Of a stretch of 64,000 nt of DNA, positions 1-10,140 are shown piece after piece. The notes under the pieces are model-generated. The model made no database searches. It was not told the DNA's origin and saw nothing but the letters and a program-made list of their open reading frames with translations. The DNA comes from Tetracentron sinense (lineage: Eukaryota > Streptophyta > Magnoliopsida > Trochodendrales > Trochodendraceae). The number at the start of each line of letters is the position of its first letter. The stretch's first letter is position 1. Position numbers and translations under genes: made by a program. The DNA is taken from positions 10,662,041 to 10,726,040 of the forward strand of contig CM026565.1 in the NCBI GenBank assembly GCA_015143295.1, read 5' to 3'.

Positions 1-140
1 TAGTTTATGCTTCCACTATTGGGTGCTCTATCGTATATGCTCCGTATGTTTTGCAGGATGGTTTGTCAAGCAGGTCATGTAAGTCATGATAAGTCGTCCA
101 AGATTCACTCTAACTCCTAGGGTGGGTTTCTGTCATGACA
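1..140 (+). repeat. 3' end of a Tekay-type gypsy LTR (partial)
   Basis: The window opens inside an LTR that ends at 140 in TGTCATGACA. It is followed five bases later by a primer-binding site, which fixes the boundary. The last ~60 bases resemble the end of the LTR that finishes at 48881 (both have CTCCTAG-GTG-G-TTT and then a ...TGACA end). This is therefore the 5' LTR of the decayed plus-strand element whose gag and protease remnants lie at 500-2280. The 5' part of the LTR is outside the window. Confidence 0.65.
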
Positions 141-145
141 AGAGA

Positions 146-157
146 TGGTATCAAAGC
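146..157 (+). other. Primer-binding site (initiator tRNA-Met type)
   Basis: TGGTATCAAAGC matches the common plant gypsy PBS TGGTATCAGAGC, complementary to the 3' end of initiator tRNA-Met, with one substitution. It sits five bases after the LTR end at 140. The region 158-499 is untranslated leader with no recognisable feature. Confidence 0.65.
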
Positions 158-499
158 TTAGGCTTTATGTCTTTAGGGTCACTTAAAATCTGGTACCACA
201 GCTTGACAAGAGCATATGTCAAGAAGGAAGTTAGAAAGGAAGTAAGTCAGAAGCGAGTCATGTTCTAAGTGTAAGACTAAACTTTAGCCTTAGTCTAAAA
301 TGGTTGCTTCACTCAAGTATGGGTCTTAGGGTTGCTAGAACACCAGAGTATAATATTATAAATACTCTAATGACTTGATGTGATGAATATGATAGTATTA
401 TACTATTATTGGTTGCCTTATTGTGAAAATTGAATCAATGCGATAAATTGTGGTTCCAAGTTAGACTCATGTAGTGCTATTGTTCTCAGAACTTTAGTT

Positions 500-999
500 A
501 TGAGGTGGGGCACATGGGGTCGTGGGACACACACTAGAGCTTCCTCTTTTTCTCGAGATGAGGTTGAGCAGCCGGACCTCTCTCTGTTCTCAGGCTTTAT
601 TGCTGAGACACTAGCATATTGGCAGCTCGGCAGACTATTCCTTCATCGGCAGCACCTACTCCACCGCCTGCAGCTCCAGCACAACGCACAGCTAGGGTTG
701 AGGCATTCCAGAGATTGAGGCCTCTATCATTCCATGCGAGTGTGGACCCTCTTGCTGCAGAGGCTTGGATTCTCCAGTTAGAGAAGATCTTCGCAGTCCT
801 CTCGTCCACGGAGGAAGATAAAGTGGCATGGGCTGTTTTAATACTAGAGGGTGAGGCACACCATTGGTGGTTGTCCTCCTTCAGGACTCGGGATTTGACC
901 AAGCATGGTCAACCATGGACTTGGGAAGAGTTCAAGGATGTCTTCTACAAGAAGTACTTCCCGGTTAGAGCTCGGGAAAAGAAAGAGTGGGAGTTCATC
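500..999 (+). pseudogene. Truncated, frameshifted gag of a Tekay-type gypsy element
   Basis: This is a gag remnant. The ATG at 500 opens a reading frame related to the N-terminus of the intact gag at 30970-32223 (basic R/G-rich start, then a FIAETLA stretch). Near 600-620 a single-base deletion shifts the frame, and the retrotransposon gag domain continues in another frame (ARQTIP... through AEAWILQLEKIF, GEAHHWW, TWEEFKDVFYKKYFP, EKKEWEF). It is cut at 999 by a reverse LTR fragment, so the zinc knuckle is missing. It belongs with the PBS at 146 and the protease remnant at 2092-2280. It is non-functional. Confidence 0.85.
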
Positions 1000-2090
1000 T
1001 GTCGCACCCCAAAATACCCCCTAGGAGTTAAGGGATACTATAGAGGTGACTATTCGTACCTGCCAGACCATCCTATAATGAACAAGGTACACATACTATA
1101 ATATAACATGAATCAGAGTGCAGAAGCTATATCATGAATGCGGAAGCGTATACCAAAATTTTCTTTTCTATATAAGGTGGTCTGTATCCCAAGTGAATAT
1201 ATACAAAACATAACAGTGTAAAGGTGGATATGCCCACCTATCAAAATACACAAGAGAACCATCTCGTACTCTCCTCTCAACAATTGTCGAGGTACGACCA
1301 CATGTCGAGGTCTCTATCCGCTTGCGACTGTAACGGAATAGAAGGCTCCCTCTCCTCTATGTACTCCTCCTCGACCCAAGGCTTAGGGTTGAGGACATCC
1401 ACGGAACCTACTGACATAAAAGTATGGCTGAGAATGGAATACTCAGCGAGTACAACCTATTAGCTAGCCATAGCAATAACGGAAGCATAACAACAATGAA
1501 CATGATATGAAATATCAATTAAAGTAATACTAGCAGCAGAAGATAAATAGTATGGAACATGAAGCAATATCTGTGTCTTGACATGCGTGCATAAATGCGA
1601 AAATCTTGATAAAACTCTTGTTGGGAAACCCTTTTCATGTCTCGGTCATGCTTGTGAAAATCATGCATGCTTGTCTGTCTTGTCTTGTATTTCATGTCTA
1701 GACTTGTTCTTGCCTTGTATACTTGTGAGCCAGAGGCTAGCACCCGCACATCCTTGGGCCACCAACCTCCTTGACATTCCATTCTCTTATGAGCCAGAGG
1801 CTAGCACCCTTCACTTGGGCTACCAACCTCCTTATCATGTACTTGTTTCCTTTCACTTGTGAGCCAGAGGCTAGTACCCTTCCTTTGGGCTACCAACCTC
1901 CTTGACATGTAATTATTTCATTTTCTTGTGAGCCAGAGGCTAGCATCCTTCACTTAGGCTACCAACCTCCTTGTCATGTGCTTGTTTCTTGTTTAATTTA
2001 TCATGTACTAATACTTTTGAAAAACCCGGTTCATGCATGCATGCGTGCTTGTGTGCTTGTCAATAGTGGCAACCATGATGACATGTACCA
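1000..2090 (-). mobile_element. Truncated Tekay LTR, minus orientation
   Basis: The segment begins TGTCGCACCCCAAAATACCC. This is the plus-strand image of the 3' terminus of the LTRs at 24944 and 32551 (TGTCACGCCCCAAAATACCC). It follows those LTRs through the region matching the micro-ORF, the acidic-peptide region and the tandem repeat, then stops near 2090. The U3/box-array half is missing. It lies between gag and protease remnants of another element, so it marks an insertion followed by deletion. No target-site duplication can be recovered because one end is lost. Confidence 0.8.
1725..1990. repeat. Tandem repeat within LTR, about 68-bp unit x 4
   Basis: Four degenerate copies of a unit containing GAGCCAGAGGCTAGCACCC and GGCTACCAACCTCCTT start at about 1725, 1790, 1858 and 1927. 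They correspond to the six-copy array in the intact element's LTRs at 25641 and 33248. The copies differ more from each other than those in the young element, which fits an older insertion. Confidence 0.85.
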
Positions 2091-2091
2091 A

Positions 2092-2280
2092 CCGGAGTTA
2101 TTCATTTCGACTTCTCTCGGCAAGACAGTAATAGCAGATCGTATTTTTAGAAGCAGTACAGTTCAAGTTGGATTCTAGGACTTCGATGTCATCTTGGGAA
2201 TGGATTGGTTAGCAGCTCATCATGGTCAAGTGGAATGCTTTGAGAAGATGGCACTCTTTAAGTTGGTGAAAGGGAAGCCA
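2092..2280 (+). pseudogene. Protease fragment of decayed Tekay-type pol
   Basis: Translation gives TSLGKTVIADRIF, then STVQVGF, a stop, and [21 protein letters not shown]. This parallels the region just after the DTG protease site in the intact pol (27571-30854), where the same [13 protein letters not shown] and CFEKM motifs occur. The catalytic DTG part is missing and there is an in-frame stop near 2176. It is the continuation of the gag remnant at 500-999, and it ends abruptly at 2280 where the CACTA terminus begins. Confidence 0.8.
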
Positions 2281-2645
2281 CACTACAAAATTTAAGACTT
2301 TTGACGGCGTTTTTAAATCGCCGTAAAAAACCCCAAAAACGCTGTTATAGTTAATAACGGCGTTTTAACCAAAACGCCGTTATTGCTTGCGTCGGGGAAA
2401 GTAAAGGCGGCATTTATATTGACGGCATTTGTAAAACACCGCTGTACATGACCCTATAACGGCGTTTATGAAAACGCCGTTATAGATACCCTTTTACGGC
2501 GTTTCTTTAAACGCTGTTACAGACTCACCTTCGACGGCATTTATATATTGGATCTTTGGCGGCATTTTACAAACGCCGTTATAGGGTGACATTCCACGAC
2601 GTTTTATACCGATATCAATTATGGCGTTTTAAAACGCCGCGAATA
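2281..2645. repeat. CACTA 1 terminus and subterminal repeats
   Basis: After CACTACAAAA the sequence holds many copies, in both orientations, of a GGCGTTTT / AAAACGCCGTTAT motif (for example near 2300-2320, 2345-2385, 2458-2485, 2498-2520 and 2565-2585). Subterminal arrays of short repeats next to the TIR are typical of CACTA elements, where they bind the TNPA-type protein. From 2660 to about 3100 the sequence is AT-rich without further features. Confidence 0.8.
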
Positions 2646-3653
2646 GTCATGACATAAAAAAAATTGAAAATATTTTTTCTATTTTTTTAAACTTGTTTTG
2701 TACCTGTCAATAATATAAATTTTTTTTTTACCTGTCAACAATATTTTTTTACCTATGTTGTACCTTTCAACAATATAAAATAAACAAAATAGTGTCCATA
2801 ATGTCATTATATATAAAAAGAACCAAAACCTACATGGAAATCAGTAAAAAATAAATACATCCAATCACATGTAATAATACAATACACATGTCTATAAAAA
2901 AAAGTGTTAATAAATCGTATTCCAACTATCTTCATCTCATTGGTTCCCTCCCGCACCTCTAAAACTCGACAGGTGTGTGCTCCCTGCTCCCTCCTACAAC
3001 ACAATTAAATAAAATTATTTATTAGAATATTGAAATGATAAAATTTACAGATTTCATAATTAATATGCAAAGAAAGTTCAAAAAATATATTGATTAAATA
3101 GTAAAGTCACTAGGAAAGAACTCAGGTTTAAGCATGTACATGATTAGGTATCTTAGACTGAAAAAAGTTGGAGAGACAGTCTCTGAATATAGCTAGAGAG
3201 GATCCACATCTAATGTTGTACTGGCACATCATGTCAGTGGTTACTAATATGATACCATGTTGAATTTTAGGCAACCAGCTCAGTTGCTAATCCTTATTCA
3301 AGGTGGGGGCAAAATACACTGTATCATAAGTGTGGCTCATTACTATCACAATCTTTAGTAGATTATGATTATATTTAGCATGGCATTTAGAACTTAGAAG
3401 TAAAATCATTCATAGACCACAATTTTACAGTCTATAAGAAACGGACTGGAGACCACCCCCATAACAGCAATAGTCAGTCTCACTGAGAGCGTCTCTACCA
3501 CACACATAGTATGCATGCTTATCGATACTCATTACCCATTTAAGACATTTAAGAGAGAGAGAGAACCTTAGTTTCAGGAGGTGCAGTATTAGTAGCGATA
3601 GACATGCACAAATGCTGCCTAACCATCTTAGCAAGGTCAAATAATCAAAACAC

Positions 3654-3953
3654 TTGTGTCAAAAGAAATTGGCATACAAGTGGATATCATGTCTAAAATC
3701 TTTGCCAAGATGGACAAGGCTTAAAAGGTCTTGCCCCAATCGACTGCCAGAGACACCTGCCGAATCACCCTATGTTAGGAAGTCAAAAGAGGAGAGTTAT
3801 GTACAAGGATTGGAGGAAACTGATGATTTGGATCTCAAGGATGCAACTTCGACCTTGCCCCAATCGACTGAAGAATTTGAGTGGGGCGGCAACATCAGTA
3901 CCCTATCCTATGCTTTGTGTAAATTGAATATCCCTAATAAACAAGAGAAATGA
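3654..3953 (+). other. Unrecognised 99-codon ORF inside CACTA 1
   Basis: The open frame encodes a hydrophilic, acidic middle portion (KSKEESYVQGLEETDDLDLK) with the tetrapeptide PQST near the end. The bases CCCCAATCGACTG occur twice, about 118 bases apart (3733 and 3860), so part of it is internally duplicated. I do not recognise a family. It may be a captured host-gene fragment, a non-conserved CACTA ORF or chance. The flanking 3010-3650 and 3960-4210 stretches show nothing I can name. Confidence 0.2.
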
Positions 3954-4723
3954 TAACTAATTTGTTAAGATTTATTCATCCCTCGGGTTATCTATCTAAT
4001 CTTGATTTTTAGAAAAAATTTTATATAATATTTATCACAATTTAGTTAAGCTTAATCAAGTTTATAAAAGGATTAAAAGGGACATCTAATTACTTAAACT
4101 GAAATCAACACCAGAATTTTAATTAGTAAAAAAAAACTAACCATAGTTAACATGCTGACTTACAAATTAAACTAACCATATAGTATATTAAAGCTAACCA
4201 CATTAACTCTACCAACAACTAACAGATTTTATGTAGGAGGATGGCAAGGTGGCCACAGCAGTCTGGGCGTGCGGCAACTGGATGAAGGCATATGTCATTG
4301 TTGGCATATAGAGCTAGGGGCAGCTGCTATTTGGTGTGTTTGATGTAGGAGGATGACAAGGTAATTGCTTGCTGCTACTGGGTATGTGACAGAGGGTCAT
4401 ACATGGGCTGTTTGGAAACTGAACTGGGGATGTTTGAGGTGATATTTTGGGCCTGCACAGGTGCTACCCTCAGCTATAGGTGGGGCAATTCCTGCTGTAT
4501 GGACTGAACAAAGGGGATAAGGGGCAGCTCTAATGGAATATTTGACACCAAAGCACCTAATATGGCTGCTGCGTTTTTGCCCGAGACAGAGAGTGGACAC
4601 GGCTACTAGAGGCGTCACAGGTGGAAGGGGGCAGCAACTTTCAATGGCTATGGACAAAGTTGAATGATGCAAGGGACTTTAGGTGGGAATAAGGACTGAA
4701 CAAGAGGTTCTTTGGGTGGGAAT

Positions 4724-4770
4724 GTTAACCATTGGCACATGGCTACCCCCACAGTGTGCCAATGGTTAAC
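4724..4770. repeat. Perfect 16-bp inverted repeat (hairpin)
   Basis: GTTAACCATTGGCACA at 4724-4739 is exactly inverted as TGTGCCAATGGTTAAC at 4755-4770, with a 15-base spacer. Part of the right arm plus preceding bases (CCCCCACAGTGTGCCAATGGTT) recurs at about 4853-4874 just downstream, so the arm has been duplicated. It lies just before the phytocyanin fragment within CACTA 1. Function unknown. Confidence 0.8.
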
Positions 4771-5020
4771 ATGCAATGGATGATCATCATCAACAGTTCA
4801 TGGGAACAAGAACTTTGCATGTGATCACCGGACCAAAATACCAGTCCACCACCCCCACAGTGTGCCAATGGTTTCGTTTCTCTCAACTTGCCAACTTGCT
4901 CTCTCTAATGAATATATTCATAAATGAAATTTTGTATCGTGGACTTCCTCTGATTGGGTATCACTGGCAGAGAAACGCGGATCAGAATATTCATATACAC
5001 ACACACACAAAGAAAGATCA

Positions 5021-5140
5021 GATGGGTTTGAGGATGGGTATGGCTGGATATGTCCTTCTTCTTGTTGTGGGTGCAGCCCTTCTACATTGCACAGCGGCAC
5101 AGACAACATGGGGTGGGTCATTCCCCCTGCTCTATGGAAG
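5021..5140 (+). pseudogene. Phytocyanin-like first-exon fragment (signal peptide)
   Basis: The frame from ATG 5021 encodes MGLRMGMAGYVLLLVVGAAL and then LHCTAAQTT. This is a classical secretory signal peptide with basic start, hydrophobic core and small residues before the cleavage site. It strongly resembles plant phytocyanins (plantacyanin/uclacyanin type). Just after AQTT the expected HVVGD-like segment is missing. The continuation GWVIPPALW is readable only in a different frame, so a small deletion has removed the frame. No copper ligands are present. The piece ends at about 5140 against a reverse LINE fragment. It is best read as a host exon captured by CACTA 1. Family assignment rests on the signal peptide and GW-IPP motif only. 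Confidence 0.5.
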
Positions 5141-5144
5141 TTGA

Positions 5145-5800
5145 GTTGCGTATCTCTGATGATTTTGAAGGCAATTTGATCGGGAGGTAAGAAAGAATTG
5201 CTGAAAATTCTGTTGTTCCTTTCGATCCATTTATGATAGATAGTAGCACAAAAAACGACTCTCTTGATGTTTGATATAAGAGAATTTCCTTGAAACGAGG
5301 TAGCAGCCCAAGCCAATTGGATGTCCCAAGGTTGAATCTAGCGGTTGCTATAGTGGCACTTGCTTAAAAAATACTTCCAAATTTTGTTAGTGTAGCAACA
5401 ATCAAAGAAAAGATGTGGGATGTTCTCTGAATTTGATCGACAAGAAGAAGCACCTGGACCTCTGAATGATGCACCTGGAGCTTATCTTGGGTTTGTAGAC
5501 TAGTGGAGAAAGCAAACCTGGAGATAAACGAATGTCGAGGGACATGATTTCGGCCCAGAGAAGGTTGTGCCAATGGGCTAAAGGCTGGACAGAGCAGATA
5601 CTGTTCAAGGCTGATTTCATAGAATAGGAGCCAGCAACCTTTTTGAGATCATTCCAAATAACTTGGTCTTCGTTGAGGGCTGAGTTAATGGCGACATTTT
5701 GAAATCATTCCAAACATCAATAGGAGCAACTGAATTTGCAGGGGGAAGGTGACCACTCATTGTCCGAGATCAGCTCAGCAACCTTGGCTATATGGACTCA
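5145..5800 (-). pseudogene. LINE ORF2 C-terminal (zf-RVT) fragment
   Basis: Reading the minus strand, the conserved end of plant LINE ORF2 appears as ATIYHKWIERNNRIFSNSFL followed by an I-R-T-type tail. Upstream lies the zinc-binding reverse-transcriptase-associated region (5364-5573) with scattered stops. Only the 3' end of ORF2 is present. It is an old 5'-truncated or internally broken LINE inserted in CACTA 1. Confidence 0.65.
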
Positions 5801-6305
5801 AATTTAATTCCTTGTTTTTCATACTAATTGATCTAATTTTCTAGAGAAATATGTCAAAAGTTTATGCATTATTCCTATGAAAATTAATGTTTGATCTCTT
5901 GAATAAGAAAACTCATTTATTTAGTTCCTTTTTTTTTTTTTTTCTGTAAGTGCCTTATAATAATCCTTTTCAAAATTTCTGTTTATACATACATGTCCAT
6001 TAAAATCTAATCTAAGACCAAAAACTAACTGTTTTTTACTTCAATTTTTTCTGTGCATTTGAATAGTTTATTTTTTATTTTTGGATTATGTGTTCTGTTT
6101 CCTTTTGCTTCATTTCTTTTTACTTTCCACCTTTTTTATTTATACTTTCCACCTTGCCAAGGAGTCACAGTCCTAATTTTCTTAACATTAAAATTAACTA
6201 TCACCCACCACCACCATCACCCACAACCACCATACACCACCACTACCCTCATTATATATAATGTAATTAAAATGATAACTAAAATCTTTTTAAATTAGCA
6301 TTTAC

Positions 6306-7766
6306 CTCTGGAGACGCATGTGGTGCTGGAGTACCCTGACCTGCAACCTGTTGTGAAAAAATTGAATAAATATCTAAATTATTTAATGCTTGTTAGTATA
6401 TATACCTGCTGCCCCTGTAAGAACTGGTTGAACATCCGTTGCATTTCATTGAGCTGAGTTTGTTGGGCCTCAATCTGAGCTTTTTGGGCCTCCACCTGAG
6501 ATTTCGTCGCCTCAAGTTCATCCCTTCGCATCCGAGTCTCGCCAGATGAGGAGCCCATAGCACCGGAATGGCTCGAAGATGACCCCCATAACCTGGTGGG
6601 AGTCGGGCCCAATCCACATCCACGGATGCGTCCATCTCTCTCAGGCCCCATGACCTGAGAGAGAACATCATTTCGGCCCGTGCTATCTTCTTGCGAGCCA
6701 ACCGGTAATTGGCTAAGGAGATCCTTCAACTTGTTCTACAAACATTTTGAAATAATTACTATCTCGAATTTCAATTAAAGTGTTATATGATATAATGAAT
6801 ATTTAAATTACCTACAATCGTTTCTCCTGCTTGAGAGTTGACTGGCAATCCATCCTTCTTAGTGTGGGTCTTTATCCAGACCTCAGCACGGCCCGGAGCT
6901 ATCCCTGATGGACTCGCCAATAGCTATGGCAGTGACAATAGTAGAACTATAAATTTTTAACCCATTTGCATCAAATTGTGATATAAATTATTAGAATGAA
7001 ACCGCATACCTCCTCCTCTCTGACTCTGGCGAAGCTCTTTGAGCGTATGAGGAATTTCTTGGCACTCGCAACTCTTTTTGCCCACTGCCTTCCGTTTCTA
7101 CAATATTACATTTATAAATCATATGAGATAAGGGATAATTGAAAATTGTATAAACATAATTAACATTCAAATAAAATATACCTGGGCCTCATCGGTGTAC
7201 AAGTAGTCGACGTACGTATGCCATTGCTCCGGAGGAATATCGGAGGGGCACCGCTCATAGTTGACAGCAGGAGGGGCGTCCAAATCAAAATGTTTTCTCC
7301 CCATTGCGGATCTATTTTCCTTCCATTTCTTACCCAAAGACTTCAAAACAAAGTCCTCTGCGATAGGGGGGAAATCGAACCTCTCCTGCAAAAACGTTGT
7401 TAAATTAATCATATATCAACTAGGAACATAAGTATGTTTTAATAATAAATGATCTATTTATTTTGTTCTCACCCGTGCCACTTCCAACCCACGAGTTTTA
7501 TCGGCATCACTCATCGCATGCCAATTCCGGACATCGATACGAAGTAAGTGGGCATCTCGTGCAATATTGCCCAAATACCTAGCCAAAAGTTGTGCATTCT
7601 CACCCACAGGCTGTGCCTTTTCATTTAATTTCACCTTTTTTCTCTCCCCTGCAGGCATCTTATGTATTTCAATGCATTTTGCTTTACCGCGTACCTTCCT
7701 CGTGGCCGCGGTAGCAGGTGTGGAGGAGCTACCCGAATGAGAAGGTGGTGTGTCTGTAGGATCCAT
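6306..7766 (-). pseudogene. CACTA 1 transposase-associated gene (plant transposase Ptta/En/Spm, transposase_24 type)
   Basis: A six-exon model fits GT/AG borders on the minus strand: 7766-7473 (ATG; ends ...LEVAR), 7385-7182 (ERFDFPP... YVDYLYTDEAQ), 7097-7010 (RQWAKRVASAKKF... SFARVREEE), 6923-6812 (VWIKTHTKKDGLPVN), 6735-6406 (LSQVMGPERDGRIRGCGLGP and then a Q/E-rich coiled-coil stretch EAQKAQIEAQQTQLNEMQ) and 6347-6306. The WIKTHTKKDG and VMGP..RGR.YGLGP blocks are characteristic of proteins encoded by plant CACTA elements next to TNP2. Exons 1 and 2 are in phase, but exon 3 reads one base off the exon 2 phase, suggesting a frameshift or a different splice site. No separate TNP2 catalytic gene was found. 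Confidence 0.65.
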
Positions 7767-7950
7767 CTGCAAAATATTAATATTAGCTTCTGATAGAAAT
7801 AAACAATGAAAAGGAATATAAAGTACAAAGACATGAGATCTAACGATATGCATATATCATCACCTGCTGAATATAAAGAAGGTATAGGTAGTGAACTACA
7901 AGAGATTGAAGGATTATCCTCAAGAAACAACATAATGTTGTAATTTCCAT

Positions 7951-9120
7951 TTTGTTTTCAGCAATTCCTCATTTGAAGTTGCTTTCTAGTTTCTTCCTTT
8001 CATTTCCATCTCTTCCCCTTTCAATAAAATCTTCTCATTAACTATCTTGACAAGCAATTTATAAATGCAGACGCCCAAAACCCACCTAAAGTTTATACTA
8101 GGTAAAATAAAGCAGATACAACAATTGCATTCACAATTGCTTAGATACTAACAATACATAATTAATTTGATACTTCATAAAAACTTATAGATAAAAGTAC
8201 CTTGACATTCCAATCCAACTCTTATCCATGAGTTATAAGATTAGATTTATAAGTCCGTCTTCGTTTGTTATTCTGAGAAATAACAAAAGTTTATCACGTC
8301 AGTAAGTTTTAATAAAACATGTGTCAACTAACTTGACCATCTACACAATCATATATATGCATGCATGCTTCCTATCATCATCAACTCCTCTTCTAATGGG
8401 TGGGGTGTTCCTATCCCATTCAGGAATGCATAATCCCCAGAAGTCAATAGCTCAAGTGTTTTGTTCCATTTCAAGGAAATTTCGGCAGCATTTCTCTATG
8501 ATTCTCCAAGTACACGACTTAGACTAGGGGCAAGCATGCATGCCACATTGTCTAAGTATGTACCCAGAGAACAAGAGAAACGACTGACAAAATTTTCCTC
8601 AATTTGGACCAACCATGAGCAACTGACTACACTGGAGATTATGCATTCCCAAACTGTCCAACCGGATAATTCAAGAATCATATACAGACAAATACATTTT
8701 ATCACAAACAAGACCGAAAAGTTGTTAACCAGCATTTAGCCCCGCAAGAGAACTAAACGTCATAGTTTACAACTAATCCGTCCAAATAGGTGATACAAGA
8801 AATGCACTTGTCACACAATGATTCTTGAACGGCAGATCTAAGGTTTAATGCATGCATGAGTATGAACTTAAGCCAACACAGTCAATACTTAGTAAATAAA
8901 CACTTTTAATTAGCAGTTTAAACATTTAACATAGACCACAAGGTAGAAGTTATACGACGACTAATACTCGCAACTATTTAGTACCTACATGAATTCATAT
9001 TTAGTAATTGATAATGCACTAAATAGGCAATCTGTAAATTATACATTCCTAATTGACAAAGATTCACATAACTATTTAGTAACTCGAACAATTTTATTTT
9101 TTAAGAAAACAAAGATTCAC
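7951..9120. other. No recognisable gene
   Basis: An AT-rich stretch where the right half of CACTA 1 (TNP2 and 5' terminus) would be expected. I see short unrelated frames only, for example near 8461-8739, with no codon conservation or motif that I can identify. Confidence 0.5.
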
Positions 9121-9124
9121 ACAA

Positions 9125-9232
9125 ACCAACTGGAAACCCTAGGGGTGGGTGAACCTTACCCACGGTTAAGGGGTGTCAAAGGAGACATGTGGCAACCTCT
9201 AGCGGTGATAACCGGATTTGCCAAATCCGGTT
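9125..9232. mobile_element. MITE family A fragment
   Basis: CTAGGGGTGGGTGAACCTTA, then CCACGGTTAAGGGGTGTCAA, then GACATGTGGCAACCTC, form one arm of a MITE. The same arm occurs in inverted configuration at 52110-52380 and more diverged at 57479-57728. Only one arm is clear here. Just downstream, 9210-9232 has a small inverted repeat (TAACCGGATTTG/CAAATCCGGTTA). Confidence 0.45.
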
Positions 9233-9977
9233 ATTACCGTAGAGGATTTGACTCCAAAAGAATACCGAGTAATAGTGGAGACTTAGACAGTCCATGTTGC
9301 ATTTCTCATTTCGCAAGTTATTTTCATTGGGTAATGTATGTATTAGGTAGGAGTCTTTGTAGGTGTATCGGTATTGCAAAGATGGCCAGGTTTAGGTGAT
9401 CATTTAGCTGTCCTAGCTAACGTGCACCAATAGTTGTGTCTCCCCTCTTCCCTCTTTCATATCTACGCCTTTAAACGCGGGTATCGCTACATCTTTCAAA
9501 TTGCTTCAGTACTTGAAGCATGGAAGGCTTTGGAGGAAACAATGCTATAATGGAAGTAATTCTATTTAAAATAAAAACATAAAGAAGGCTATTAGAGCAA
9601 AAGCTCTGAACTAGCAACACAAAGCAATACAGGGTTGGTTCAAAAGAGGGAAGAGCTAGCCTGTTTTGAGCAGAAATATAGGAGAGTATATCATTGGTGT
9701 ACTTGGAAAGACGTTGAATTTAGGTGTGTTTGTGTGAGATTTTCTGCTTGAATTTAGGTCTATCCCATATCACTAAATCCGGCCTTTACTAATTTTGCAA
9801 CTTGGAATTCTTTTTTTCAGTTTGATCTTTGTCTTGATACGAATCTCAATTCATTTTTTTGTTTTTGAATTGAAATTTAGGAATACCCTGATTCATTTCT
9901 GCTTAAAAACTCTCATCACACCTTTCTGTGGAAATATTGAGGAACATGTATTGAGAAATTGGTATTGAGAAATTGTT

Positions 9978-9987
9978 NNNNNNNNNN
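9978..9987. other. Assembly gap (10 N)
   Basis: Ten Ns interrupt the sequence 153 bases upstream of the first recognisable ATPase exon. Such short fixed runs usually stand for a gap of unknown length, so the link between the left transposon block and the ATPase segment is not proven. Confidence 0.95.
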
Positions 9988-10140
9988 CGGTATGATTTGA
10001 ACATGAAACATCTATTGCAGTATTTGTAAGGTTATTGAATATGGTGAAGTAAAATTTGTTGTACATATCATTCCTAGTAATATACATGTTAAATGGACCA
10101 AGATAGCAACAAAATATTTATTATGTTATTTCATGTATAG

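Larger units (their letters stand above)
2281..7950 (-). mobile_element. CACTA (En/Spm) transposon 1, right end not identified
   Basis: The left terminus is CACTACAAAA at 2281, inserted directly into the gypsy protease remnant. It is followed by about 370 bp of subterminal repeats. A multi-exon transposase-associated gene lies on the minus strand at 6306-7766, so this terminus is the 3' end in element orientation. I found no matching TTTTGTAGTG terminus on the right, nor a TNP2 transposase. The right boundary given is only where recognisable coding sequence ends. The interior also carries a phytocyanin fragment, a LINE fragment and a hairpin. Confidence 0.7.

Noticed and set aside
4776-5144. 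A 122-codon ORF as a complete gene
   Set aside because: Only the part from the internal ATG at 5021 looks like a protein (signal peptide). The upstream half is untranslated and includes a dinucleotide (CA)n stretch.
7890-7960. GTAGTGAACTAC near 7890 as the right CACTA terminus
   Set aside because: It lacks the TTTTGTAGTG sequence and subterminal repeats, and the expected TNP2 gene would then be outside the element.
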